From positions 19,715,446 through 19,779,445 of the forward strand of contig OY743172.1 in assembly GCA_963555705.1 (NCBI GenBank): DNA of 64,000 nt. The letters run 5' to 3'. The stretch comes from Ligustrum vulgare. Taxonomy: Eukaryota; Streptophyta; Magnoliopsida; Lamiales; Oleaceae. The position numbers and the translations under genes were made by a program. The first letter of the stretch is position 1. Every line of letters starts with the position of its first letter. The notes beneath the pieces are model-generated. The model searched no databases and had not been told where the DNA came from. It worked only from the letters and a program-made list of their open reading frames with translations. Positions 53,601 to 64,000 of this stretch are shown here, piece after piece.

Positions 53601-56600
53601 ATACAACATTAAACATCAGTTAAAGTAATTGTATTCTATTTAGTAGGAGTGATTTCAATTAATTACTTATTATTGAATGGTTTCTGTAATATGTTGAGGA
53701 GCACGGTTATTAGAGGCTACCAACCAAGCGACCTTGCAACCATGCTCCAATGAACCAAAAGAAACTTCAATCAGCGATTGAATAGTAGAAGATAATTCTA
53801 GAATGGTAAACATTTTAACATTACATCACATCTATAATGTCAAATATCTTTTATTGTGATTTAAACTATCATTGAGAGTAAAAATAGAACCTGTAAAATT
53901 AATATGAATCCAACAACATGATACTATCGAAATGTCAAAGTTAGAAGAGTATGAAGGTAAACTTTATTTTTTGTAGATAAAAGCCTACCATCTTTATCGG
54001 TTCATCAGGCAACCAAGCTTCCTCATTTTCCATTTTATCACGTTCCACTACTTTTTACCCCAGTGAAAATAAAAAGTATTAGTGATCAGCCAGTATACTA
54101 ACAAAAAAAAAATCACTTAGAAAATTACATATTTTAACATGTAAGAGCAAGATCTCTAAAAATATATCAATACAAGCACCAGGTATGAAGTGGCTTTGAC
54201 CAACAAGAAAGTATGAGCAAGATGTGAAAGAGTGAAAGAGTCGGCTCTCTCTCCTATACAATACTTGGTATGGCAAGAGAAAACCAAATTCGCTTGAGGA
54301 CATGGTTAGTACATAAAAATCAAATAATACTCCAACTATCCCATACATCACACATTTTTGTAAGTATATATATTTTTAAATGTCAAAATAACTTTTAAAA
54401 TCAAATAATACTCAAACAAACTATCCCATACATGCAACACATATTATTGTAAGTATATTTTTAAATGTCAGAATAAGTTACTTATAATGGTGGGAAGCAT
54501 CTTTCATATTTTGAGTCCCTTTGGGTCCTAAAAATCAAGAAACAAAAAAAATCATATCAAAAATATATAATCAGTTTAAAAGCAAGCTAAAATTCCAACT
54601 ACAAAAGGGCACATGTACTATATATAAGCTGAATAGATATATGGACAAAGTTGAGTGGTCATTCATTAAATTAACAGGGTTAAATAAATCATAGAAAAAG
54701 TTAAAAGAAATGATTTTATTTATTTTTGTTCATACTAATGTTTTTATTTATTTTTGTTCATACTAATCCATTCAAAAGAAATCAAAACCATAGAAAAAGT
54801 TAAAAGATATGATTTATTTAGTTTTGCTCGTATCAAGCCACTCAGATCCAACAGATATATGAAAAAAAAAAGGAACAAAGAAAATCTATGAAAATTATAA
54901 AAGAGAAACAGTGTATTAATTATAGTAGGTCACTACATCAAGCTTAGAAACAAGAAGCCAAGCTTCATACGGAATGGTTATAGCAAAACATAATAACTTA
55001 AGAACAGTGCAAACTATAAAAGGCTTATAGTAAAAAAATTCTTTTTATTGATTAAACTCTCTTTGGGGATTAGCAAGGTCAAAATGGACAATGGCAATTT
55101 TAAATTTAACGCTAAACCTGATTTGTTTGCAATGATCAACATCCAAAACCTTGAAACAAAGAAATAGGTGTCAATAAGGCAATAAAAATGGACAGGATTC
55201 AGTAACGAAATAATTACCTTTGCAAGATCTCCTTTATACGTTCTAGTCTTCATTCTAACTCAAGCATCCCTTAAAACATCAATTATTTTGCTTTAGACTG
55301 AAAGAATATTTGTCATCTTTACTTTCGAAAGTGTAAAGTAAACAAATTGAAGCTACAAGTGGAATAGGAACGACCAATTCAAAAATTCAAAATAGATAGA
55401 GAGCTGTTTATCAAAACACCAATTCTAAAGATAGCAAGGAACTCATTAATATCACGAGAAAGGGTGAATTTTGGAGGTATTGATTAATAAAATAAATGTC
55501 CACAAAGAGTTTTGGCTATCCTTCATTTTTCATGAACTAAGGTGAAGCTTAGTCATTGTTCTCTACAGCAAATTAGAAACAAACGTACAAGCTGCAATAC
55601 GTAAACAATGGCATGTTTATGGTGCAAGTGGATGCATTCTTGGACAATCTCTCTTTATCAATAAATCTCATTAGTTGGAGAGCTGCAACAGTACAGTAGG
55701 TGACACCACCTTGACACTAACAGAATTATCATCCATTAGTGTTAATAATGTGCACCAAATCAATTAAAATTTATTGTTCAATGTAAAATATTCTGCAGAC
55801 AAACTTGTTCAAAACATCATGATAAAAAATCTTTAGAAATAAACAAAGATAAGGTCAATTGTATAAAAAGATAAGTTATACTGGCTGCCAAATAATTTAC
55901 TGGTTCAATCTATCTTCGTGGCTATATACTAATTATCTTGACACAGATTCTAGAAGTAATTTCACTTCCTTGTACTTCAATACAACAAATTGTAGCCCCA
56001 TAGGAAAAAAAACCTTTGCAAATACATTTTTAGAGGCTAAAGAAAATAAATCAAACATTTTTTCTAGCCCCAACCTCCATAGTGTTAGTCTTTCTTGTCC
56101 CAGTTTTTCTACATTGAAAAATGGTTCAATTATAGCCCTTTAGATCTTCTAAAACTGTGGGCAGACCACCCGGTCATATAAATCTTTTTGCTAGGAAGTT
56201 GAACCAAAGACCTAAACATGATAAAGGCAGATTACTTTTTTTTTCTCAGAAAGATAATAACATAAAAGAGAAAAATTAATTGAATAGTAAATTGGAAATT
56301 AAATTGCAAGAATTAAGGTCATATCGTATATGTTGAACTTGATAAACTCATTTTAAACTGACTACAACTTATTTGTTGAAATCAGAATTTTGAATTATGG
56401 CACGGGATTCAATAGCTTGCACGAGACTCGATATGTTCTTCAACTCTCTGCTAAATTTGGAGGTAGATTAGAAAGAAAAAACATATTAAAAGAAATAATT
56501 ATTAACTAATTAGGTGGCGCGAAATAATATTTTAGGAATTGGCACATTCAGTAAGTTTGATAATCTACAATAATAAAGTTTCTGCTTATATATTAAATGA

Positions 56601-56711
56601 TTATTAGAATTTACACTTTTGAAGTATCTTTAAACATGTCAAACACAAGAAAAAACTGTAACTAATTAAATGTTTACTATTTGTAAAAATTAACAATTGC
56701 TAAACAAATAC
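53601..56711. other. Helitron 2 interior without recognised genes
   Basis: Minus-strand pieces near 53680-53810 may be further decayed exons of a captured gene, but no family was recognised. A 22-base tttatttatttttgttcata phrase is repeated in tandem at about 54715-54765. The remaining small frames show no motif. Confidence 0.45.
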
Positions 56712-56941
56712 AGTGATACTCTAACATTCTAACTCGGTACACTTTACTAATTTAAATCATCATCTTCTAGAATATAAAATCATATGTCTTACCCACTGTA
56801 AATCCAGCATTACCCTGAAAAATCTCATTCTAGATGAATTGGGACTGGATGAATGGCAAAACCCCCATATGGAGGATAAGGTAGAGGACGACATGGAGCC
56901 ATATACCTAAGTCAATAATCATCCATATTAGTAACAAGGAA
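56712..56941. repeat. 230-bp direct repeat in Helitron 2, copy 1
   Basis: It runs from agtgatactctaacattct to ccatattagtaacaagga and recurs at 57210-57437 with scattered differences (about 7-8 percent by eye). The matching small minus-strand frame is closed here by a TGA at its fifth codon. Confidence 0.85.
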
Positions 56942-57209
56942 CTAAAGTTCCAATTAGTGTACTTCAACACAAATTCGACAAGAAGGAAACTCGAATGTAA
57001 CAAAAAAATAAAATCACAAAAATCATTCACAAAATAAGACATCGCAGCACCTTTTAATAAAATCTGAAACGAAGAACCACAAATGATGAAAGGGAAACTA
57101 GAATACAACAAAAGACAAACAAGATAACAGGAATCAATCACGAGATTGACAACAAATGACACACAAATCCACCAAAATCGAAAAAACTGCAGTAATAAAA
57201 CCCGACATT

Positions 57210-57437
57210 AGTGATACTCTAACATTCTAACTTGGTACACTTTACTGATTTAAATCATCATCTTCAAGAAAATAAAATCATGTCTTACCCACTATAAATC
57301 CAACATTACCCTGAAAAATCTCATTCTAGATGAATTGGGACTGGATGAATGGCAAAACCCCCATATGGATGATAAGGCGGAGGACGACGTGGAGCAACAT
57401 ACCTAAGCCAATAATCATCCATATTAGTAATAAGGAA
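57210..57437. repeat. 230-bp direct repeat in Helitron 2, copy 2
   Basis: The second copy, offset 498 bp. On the minus strand an open frame of 33 codons (57422-57321) rich in Pro, Tyr and Arg is followed by a possible splice acceptor context (ttttcag, about 57310). It could be the last exon of a captured gene. Confidence 0.85.
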
Positions 57438-58604
57438 TCCACTGTGTTTGTGTGCCACTAATTCTGTTTATATTTTGAATTATCGAGAATCATTTGAAAA
57501 TGGAAAAAACTCGAACTTTCCAAGGTTCTACATATGCCGTTTTCATTGTTTTTTTCTGGATCATAGCTATTTTCTTGCTGAATGAGTTTTACTATTTGTA
57601 TTCATTAAACCATCTTCATAAATTCAATTGTTAATTCTTTTGGTTGATTCAGTGCATTTTTTTGTCCTTTGGTTTCACAGATGGTAACAATTTGAATATA
57701 TGGACCATGATTTATTGCATTTATACTGATATCATGTTCTCTTTACCTGTACAATAAAGAATGAACAAAACATTACAGTATAAAAATAAAAAAACTTCAC
57801 AAAAAATAAACAAAACCCCAGAGTGAAAAAAGTGAAGGAAAAAAAAAACAGTAACAGAAAGAACTACACCAAACCAAAAATCCCATAGTAAGGTATGCAA
57901 TAACCATTAAACTTGATGGAGAGAAAAAGGAAAAAGAAAAAATCCAGTATATATAGGTAAATACAGGCAGACGAACGTAGAGAACATTCAAATGGGAAAA
58001 ATGTAAATAATCGAAAAATACCAACGACACACACCCCAGTACAAGAAAACCCTTGAAGACAAAGGAAAAAAACAACAAAGATGAAATCAATTAGGTCGAT
58101 GTCAACACAGAATTTGTTCATAGCAATCACAGAATTGTGAGGTTGGGGGGGGGGGGAGGAAGAAACATAGCAAAATCAGCAACCTAAAATAAGGCACCGA
58201 ATGCTTCAATCAAACACAACTAAAAAAAAAAAAAAATTTGAGTGACTCCACTAAATCGAGAAAAACAAATGAAAATGGAATCTGGAGGGAAAAAAAAAAC
58301 AACAAAATGCAAGATCCGCACACAAAAGATTCCAGCGAAACTAACCGGCGAACGAAAGAGATAACTGGCGAGAAGAATTAACGGCGAATGAAAGGGAGAG
58401 CACAAACCCTAGGACAATAGAAAAGTCTGGAAGCCCGATAATGATTTTTAGAAGTGAAACTGTGAAAGCAAGAGAGAAATTGTGGGCAATAAAATGTGAA
58501 ATGTAAGCAGTGCAATAACGTGTTTCCTTTCTGTAAAAAAACGTGTTTTTTGGGCCTTATGAATAGTAACCCTACAACTCCCATTTATATATAGTGGTGA
58601 AGTG
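57438..58604. other. Helitron 2 5' region without recognised genes
   Basis: The minus frames 57797-58090 and 57864-58130 are Phe/Leu/Ser-rich products of T-rich DNA. A run of about 14 G is at 58144-58157. The 5' terminal region (58560-58605) reads as described for Helitron 2. Confidence 0.5.
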
Positions 58605-58605
58605 A

Positions 58606-59282
58606 TATGATTATGTGTGACCGAGTTGTGATCTTGTGTGAGTGAATTGTGACCTTGTGTAATCGAATTGAAAGCTCGTATAATTGAACTATCACCTTAT
58701 ATGATCGAACTGTGACTTTAACTATAACATCGTATGATCAAACTACGATTTTGTATGGTCGAACTATGACCTTGTGTGACCAAACAGTGATTTTGTGTGA
58801 TCAAACTGTGACTTTTCGGGTGGGGCGGGGCGATGTGAGGTAAATTTTGCAAATAAATTTGTAATTATGACCAATAAATAACAAGTGACATAATATTTTT
58901 ATAATGCGACTAAATTTGTAATCGTGATTCACGCGTTGTTAAGTTGTAACTAATTAATTTGAAATTTGTGATCTTGATATATGTTGTAACCTATATAATT
59001 CAATATTTATTATGACCTAATAATAAATTGTGACACATAATCTTGAGATAATCTTAATCAGGAAATAAGTTGCAATATATAAAATTCGCGATTTGTGATT
59101 GAGAATTAAATTGTGATCTAATAATGATCGATATTTTTATAATTTGTGACAGAGATAGAAATCGTGACCTACAAAATTTGTGATTTGTGATAGAAAAATA
59201 GATTGTGATCAATTAATTATTTATGTGACTTACAAAATTTGTAATTTGTGATTATAAATTGTACAATATTTGTGACATTAAC
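58606..59282 (+). repeat. TTGTGACC-word array, right block
   Basis: More than twenty TGTGAC(C/T/A), TGTGAT(C/T) and TATGACC words, mainly in the same sense as the left blocks, with a subset spaced at about 16-20 bp (gaactgtgacct, gaattgtgaccttgtgt). It is cut at 59283 by element B; the five bases ttaac (59278-59282) should be B's target duplication, whose partner is outside the window. Confidence 0.72.
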
Positions 59283-59951
59283 TGGTGAGAATCGATAAAG
59301 TCAAACCTTGATGCGTGTGCCCGTGAGACCCATGACGAGACCCGACGCCGAAGAGGTTCAAGATTAGGGGCTAAACAAGTAATTAAAGTCAAGAAAAACA
59401 AGCCAAGAATCAAGTTGAAGTCAAAAACAAAGAGAAATTGGACTCATCCAATTTCGGTCGACCGAAACTCTGCAGAGGATTTTGAAGGTAGCCTCAGTCG
59501 CGTTCGGATGAGGGTTGGTCGACCGAAACACCCCGTTTCAGAAAAACGGGATTTTTCTTGCAAATTCCGAAATTACATCTTTTTCCCAATTTTGTATATT
59601 ATATACTCATTTTTCATTTTCAAACAGAGATAACTTGAATGTTCATTGAGCTTGGTCTTAGAGAGACTCCTTGAGGTAAGGTTAACCTCATTTGTTCTTG
59701 TATTATCCTTGGAATTTCTTCAACTAAATCTAGAGTATTAATATTCTTGTGTTTGTTGTTGATTTCCGCCACCTTGCAATTTGTTTAATTAATACCCTTT
59801 GGGCTATGGCTAGTTTAGTCCTTGAATTTTGGGTTAGATTTAAACTTGAATTAAGGTGTTTATCCTTTATTTTACCACTTTAAATTTTCTTGAGTTTTGT
59901 ATTAAATTGTTATGGGAATTTTCGGTCAATACACCGAATGGGTTTGCATCA
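59283..59951 (+). repeat. 5' LTR of element B, 669 bp
   Basis: It starts TGGTGAGAATCG (TGATGAG in element A, so the first bases have mutated) and ends GGGTTTGCATCA. It is about 137 bp shorter than A's LTR, with losses in the palindrome region: one TTTCGGTCGACCGAAA and one GGTCGACCGAAAC remain. A TATA-like tatattatatactc is at about 59595-59608. Confidence 0.85.
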
Positions 59952-59953
59952 TT

Positions 59954-59965
59954 TGGTATCAGAGC
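59954..59965 (+). other. primer binding site of element B, tRNA-Met type
   Basis: TGGTATCAGAGC followed by TTGGCTC, two bases after the LTR end, the same as in element A. Confidence 0.93.
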
Positions 59966-60776
59966 TTGGCTCTAATTTGGTAAACCTATCATTTACATTA
60001 TTGTTGTTGTTGTTAAAAAAATAAAAAATAAAATCCTAGAATTCAAGAAAAAAATTGGAAAATTTTTATGCCCATGTGTATTTGTTGATTCCATGTATTG
60101 GGTATATTGATTGTGAGTTTGTTGGGAGAATTTCATTCATTCACTACAAAAAACCTACAATTTCCAAATTGTGTACTCAAAGTGTTTGAAAAATTGTTTC
60201 AATGAAAAATACTCCATTAGTGTTTTGTTGTTCAATGCCCATATATTGCTAATTATTTGGGACTATCCAATTCTCAATATTGAGATTGTGCTATCAACAG
60301 TATATCTCATCTATCACTTCTTCACACATTAGGTAATTATTGTTCATTCCTTCCTTGTCAAATTTGAGTTGTTGGGGGTTGTTCATCTATCCACAATAAA
60401 CACATTCAAGGCCACTTAAAGATTGAGTACAAGGTATTTGATAAATTCCTACATTTAAAATTTACACTCTTGTGCTTATTTGCTCTACATCTATGCCTTA
60501 TCAAATATTTGTGGTTTGTCAATCTCATTGCTAAAATTGTATTCCTAGCATCTTTTCCCACATAACAATTGTTCCTTTTGGTTATAGCAAGTACATAAAT
60601 TTCACTTGCTATTGTATCTACTTGTTATAAATTCCTTTTTCCTTGTTTGTGATCCTTAACTTCACAAGAATTATACTTTGTGGTTTAGTTGATTACCTTT
60701 CTTGGAGAACTTGAGAAAGGAGTTTTTGAGTGGAAAAGACATGAGTGGTGAGCTCATTAGAGGGTAAAATCCTAAA
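59966..60776 (+). other. leader of element B
   Basis: No long frame. It resembles the leader of element A in reverse (tgatccttaacttcacaagaa, ttgattacctttcttggaga and related phrases). Confidence 0.6.
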
Positions 60777-60896
60777 TTGAGTGAAACACGAGTGAAAAAT
60801 ATTCTTGTGAGAACACTTTTACACTTATACACCGTGTCAAATTCCAATATTCAAACTCAAGACTTGAATGGATTGTTGCAAACTGTTTCAATCACC

Positions 60897-62026
60897 ATGG
60901 CTAGAAAAATGGAGGAGATCAAGGGAGGGTTAGAAATGTTAGAAACAAAAGGAGAGGGTACATCAACTAGTAATGGAGAAGAGGGAAGGGATAATAAAAG
61001 AATGAGGAATAAATGTGTAGGTGTTTTGGTGGATGATGGGAGAATGGGAAGGAAGAATAGGAAAGAAGTTAGGGGTAAATGCGGGGATGTTTGGAGAAAT
61101 GAGGGGGATGGTGAACAAAATTGGAGTTTGAATAGGAAAATTAGAGAGGATGTTTGGAATAATGAAGGGGAAGTTGAAGGAGATTGGAGAATGGGTAGAA
61201 GAAGAAGAGAATGGGTAGATAGGAATGGAGATGGGATGGATGAGAAGGTTAATATTGAAAAAATGAAGGCTCCATCATCCATAGGAGGGGAGGTAGTGAA
61301 AGTAGAAGAGTAGTGAAGGAGATGAATGCTAGGTCACCAAAATCTTTGGCCCACACTAATGAGATAGAGGAATATGGGAAGGATAATTTCTACACTAGGT
61401 GCCTAGTGAGTGATAAACCATGTAGTCTCATGATAGATGGGGAGATTGACACTAATTTGGTGAGTGCTAGTAGAGTTGATAAATTGGGGTTACCGGTTAT
61501 GAAGCATCCTAATCCCTATGTATTGCAAAGGTTGGGTGACGATGGGGGAGTGAGAGTGAGTGAACAAGTTCTTCTTGCCTTCAACATTGGATCCTATTGT
61601 AACCAATTGATATGTGATGTAGTTCCCATGCACATTACACACATAATTTTGGGGAGACCTTGGCAAAGTGATAGGAGTGTGACACATGACAAGAGGAAGA
61701 ACCGATGTAGCTTCCAAATGAATGGAAAAAAGGTTGTGATCCTATCTTTGAGCCCGGAAGAAGTATGCAAAGACCAAATGAAGCTCAAGAGAGAATTTGA
61801 GGAAGAAAATGAGAAAAAGAAAGAAAAAGAAAATGAAGAAAAAAAGAAAAAGAAGAAAGAGAATGAAAATGAAAATTCAATTGAGGAATTTGATAACAAC
61901 ACAAAAGTAAGGCTACATGAGAGCATGAGAGTTGGGGCCACGTCCCTAGGAAAAGGAGAGGAATTGAGGGTTGGAGCCACGACTCCAGAAAAAAAAAAAA
62001 GAGACGAGAGAAAAACCGAGAGTTGA
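60897..62026 (+). pseudogene. element B ORF1 equivalent, frame-shifted
   Basis: The likely start is ATG 60897 (CACCATGG). The frame opens at 60777 and stops at 61311-61313; a second frame from about 61313 to 62026 continues the match to element A (V-V-K-E-M-N), so a frameshift lies near 61290. The protease-like domain reads L-M-I-D-G-E-I where A has I-I-D-G-E-S, sharing the Gly-to-Glu change, then N-L-V-S-A-S-R-V and I-L-G-R-P-W-Q. An acidic/basic K-E-rich tail follows. A run of 12 A near 61988-61999 coincides with another frame change. Confidence 0.72.
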
Positions 62027-62039
62027 GGTTCCAACCTCA

Positions 62040-63967
62040 GAAAAAGGTGAGGAAGTGATGAGTGTCACCAAGAAAATTGAGAGCAGAGATCTCACCAAAA
62101 TGTTTTTTACTCTTGAATATTCTAACACTTCACTCCCTAGCTGGTTACTTCCTTGTTGTAGGAGATCATGAGACCGACTTATGAAAGCAACCAAGAACTC
62201 AAAAGTTATGCCGAGTGGAAGATTTTTATGGAGATATTTTCCTATCACAACAAATACAATCAAGGTAAAGAAAATGTGGTAACCGATGCAACGTCTTGGA
62301 GGTATGTTCCTAACATTTCTTCGAGAGCAAGGTCATTATATTTGGAATACATTAAAGGATTATATGAAATTGATGTGGGCTTGACAAATGAAATTTTGTC
62401 TTATGAAAATGTAACATGTGGTAAATATCATTGGCATAATGAGTGCTTAATCTGTAAATGCAACTTTTTGCATGTGACAAATTGCCTGGGTACCAAATCA
62501 TTTTGTGAAAATATTGTATATAGTAAATTTTATGGGCATGATACATTCCTACTTTGTGAAAATATACTTGATGTGCCTATTTGCCCTATAAAGGAATTGC
62601 TAGTTAGGGGAGTCCATTGGAGAAATTTATTGGGATGTCTTGATGATAAATGGATTTCACTTCTAACATTTCTTGATGCCCCCTCATTTTGTTTCGAACA
62701 TGTTAAGGGTATGCATGTTAATAATCCAAATTTGTTAAATATTTATGAATCATGTTGTGAGCGATATCTTGATGGATTCTGTAGGCATGATAATTATTTG
62801 TTTTGGAAAATTGGATTATTTCTTTTTAAATGTGTCATGCGCGAATTGCTAATGGGAGAGGCACGTGATGGTTGTTTGATGGGGCGATTTAAAATCAACG
62901 GGGTCTTAGGGGAATTATGTGATCAATTTTATTGGCCTAATTTGAAGATTGGTGTTGAATATGTTTGCACTTGTAGTAAATGCCGAACTTGCAAAATGGC
63001 TAAACTCAAGTTTTTTTTCAAGAATTTCATACATATTTGCCCATCATGAGTAAACCTTGGATTATTAATTTCATGAATTTTATAGTGGGTTTACTTGGAA
63101 CAAAGAAAGAAAATGATGATATTTTTGTGATTGTTGGTAGGAGTATTAAAATGTCACATTTGATTGCATGTCATGAAACCAATAAGGTTATCAACATAGC
63201 TAATCTTTTCTTTCGGGAAGTTGTGTATTTGCACGAAGTTGGTGCTCATTTTGTTTTTAAATTTGCTTGCAATTTAATTGCTCATCCTATTAGCAAGTTT
63301 TCTCCACTTAAAGTTGCTTTTGACTTTATCCTATTAACTCTGTTGAACTTTATGCATATGTTTGTTGAAGAAAGAGTTGGTTTAGGTGAGCACGAGAATG
63401 CACCTTTGGTTAAGCCTCTTTGCAGGAGGCTCGAGCTTCTATTTGGGGGAATTGGAATGCAATGTGCTTCCAATGCCAACCATGGTGGGAAGTATATTCC
63501 GTTTGATCCAGGCGGCCAAATGTGTTCCCCTTCATAGAAGGAGCGACCCCTCAATCAAATAAAATTCAAATTGCTACTCTGCAGGGTTGGCACATCTCAA
63601 GCTCTTGGCAACGCCTACAAATTGATTTTTGTACGGTGAGTATGAAATTTCAGTTACATTTATTGTGTCTGAATTTTCTATTTTTATTGTAGGTGTCGAT
63701 TCGTGGTCGAATCTCTTTCGAGATGGAGGAGATGATGAGAATCGCGAAGGTCCAACTTCATCGCATGAACCTGTAGTGCGCAATGTTGCAAGATCAAATG
63801 TCAAGGAATCTCACAACTGTACAATCAAGCAAGATTCGAGGTCGAATTATTTTCAAGAGGGAGGGGATGATGAGAACCGAGAAAGTGAAACCTCGATGCG
63901 CATGCCCGTGAGACTCATGACGAGATTCGACGTCGAAGAGGTTCAAGATTCGAGACTAAACAAGTAA
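62040..63967 (+). pseudogene. element B ORF2 equivalent, broken in several places
   Basis: Open pieces 61971-62171, 62168-63049, 63037-63537 and 63629-63967 together match ORF2 of element A in order: RNase H tail (Q-G-K-E-N-V-V-T-D-A), Cys/His-rich duplicated region, integrase finger (G-R-F in place of G-H-F, C-S-K-C), S/F-M-N-F in place of S-M-D-F, the same internal deletion of the integrase core, GPY/F-like module and the duplicated S-R-S-N-x-F module. At least three frame changes and a stop separate the pieces. It is not translatable as one protein. Confidence 0.72.
63690..63867 (+). repeat. duplicated purine-tract and LTR-edge module of element B
   Basis: The block gattcg-(t/a)-ggtcgaat ... 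gagatggaggagatgatgag appears at 63695-63745 and again at 63834-63877 as the functional junction, matching the duplication in element A. The final purine tract is AAGAGGGAGGGGA (63855-63867). Confidence 0.72.
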
Positions 63968-64000
63968 TTAAAGTCAAGAAAAACAAGCCAAGAATCAAGT
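63868..64000 (+). repeat. 3' LTR of element B, cut by window edge
   Basis: It starts TGATGAGAACCGAG directly after the purine tract. Only the first 133 bases are in the window. Confidence 0.88.

Larger units (their letters stand above)
51573..58605 (-). mobile_element. Helitron 2, about 7.0 kb, non-autonomous
   Basis: On the minus strand the 5' end is TCACTTCACCACTATATATA at 58605 and the 3' end is CTAG at 51573, after a 7-bp hairpin CACGTGC/GCACGTG. Flanks are A and T. Outside both ends the sequence is the same TTGTGACC-word array, so the two sides join. It holds a broken RPA-like gene (53060-53600) but no Rep-helicase, so it depended on another Helitron. The hairpin core is shared with Helitron 1, the rest of the ends only loosely. 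Confidence 0.82.
59283..64000 (+). mobile_element. element B: older member of the element A family, cut by window edge
   Basis: The order is LTR (59283-59951), tRNA-Met primer site, leader, coding region (60897-63967), polypurine tract, and the first 133 bases of the 3' LTR. Protein and LTR features match element A in opposite orientation, including the defective protease and the deleted integrase. In the visible 133 bases the two LTRs differ at about 14 sites, so it is much older than A. Confidence 0.88.

Noticed and set aside
56830..57162. 110-codon hydrophobic minus-strand frame
   Set aside because: It starts inside one 230-bp repeat copy and runs through T-rich sequence; no motif and no signal of a real gene.
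57797..58130. Hydrophobic minus-strand frames that look like membrane proteins
   Set aside because: Phe/Leu/Ser-rich translation of T-rich DNA in a Helitron end; two overlapping frames both look similar.

Overview
This window is plant nuclear DNA, almost certainly from a dicot. One host gene is clearly intact in layout: a five-exon VAMP72-type R-SNARE on the minus strand (37186-40767). One PPR gene is a fragment (about 29740-30200). Most of the remainder is transposable elements inserted into each other. No rRNA, tRNA, CRISPR or bacterial-type operon was seen.

Left part (1-8270): a degenerate Ty1/copia element carries two Ty3/gypsy insertions. The first is a minus-strand element entering from the left edge (gag with one zinc knuckle, tRNA-Met primer site, 884-bp LTR, 828-1711). 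The second, called element A (2425-7945), is complete: two 806-bp LTRs differing at five sites, AAAGT target duplications, primer site and polypurine tract. Its coding region is odd. It has no reverse transcriptase, a protease-like domain without the usual triad, and an internally deleted integrase without its acidic residues, yet it keeps long open frames broken by one in-frame TAG. An older relative, element B (59283 to the right edge, plus strand), has the same architecture, so the defective form is a family that has moved.

Middle-left (8271-30948): two adjacent Tourist-like MITEs, then a minus-strand solo LTR (11731-27568, duplication ATGTT/ACGTT) split by a 13.2-kb Helitron (13214-26433). 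The Helitron carries a Rep-helicase gene with one apparent frameshift and an RPA1-like gene. After it come the edge of a second gypsy lineage (primer site TGGCACCGTCTGTGGGAA), an LTR related to the left-edge gypsy, and the PPR fragment.

Middle (30949-49600): a deleted gypsy element of the solo-LTR family, several MITEs, the VAMP72 gene, and a dense cluster of non-autonomous hAT elements with 8-bp target duplications (41700-46707), including one hAT that holds two others. A probable copia LTR remnant follows.

Right part (49600-64000): a block full of TTGTGACC-like words is interrupted by a second Helitron (51573-58605, with a broken RPA-like gene) and then by element B. The two sides of the Helitron rejoin inside the word array, which supports its boundaries.
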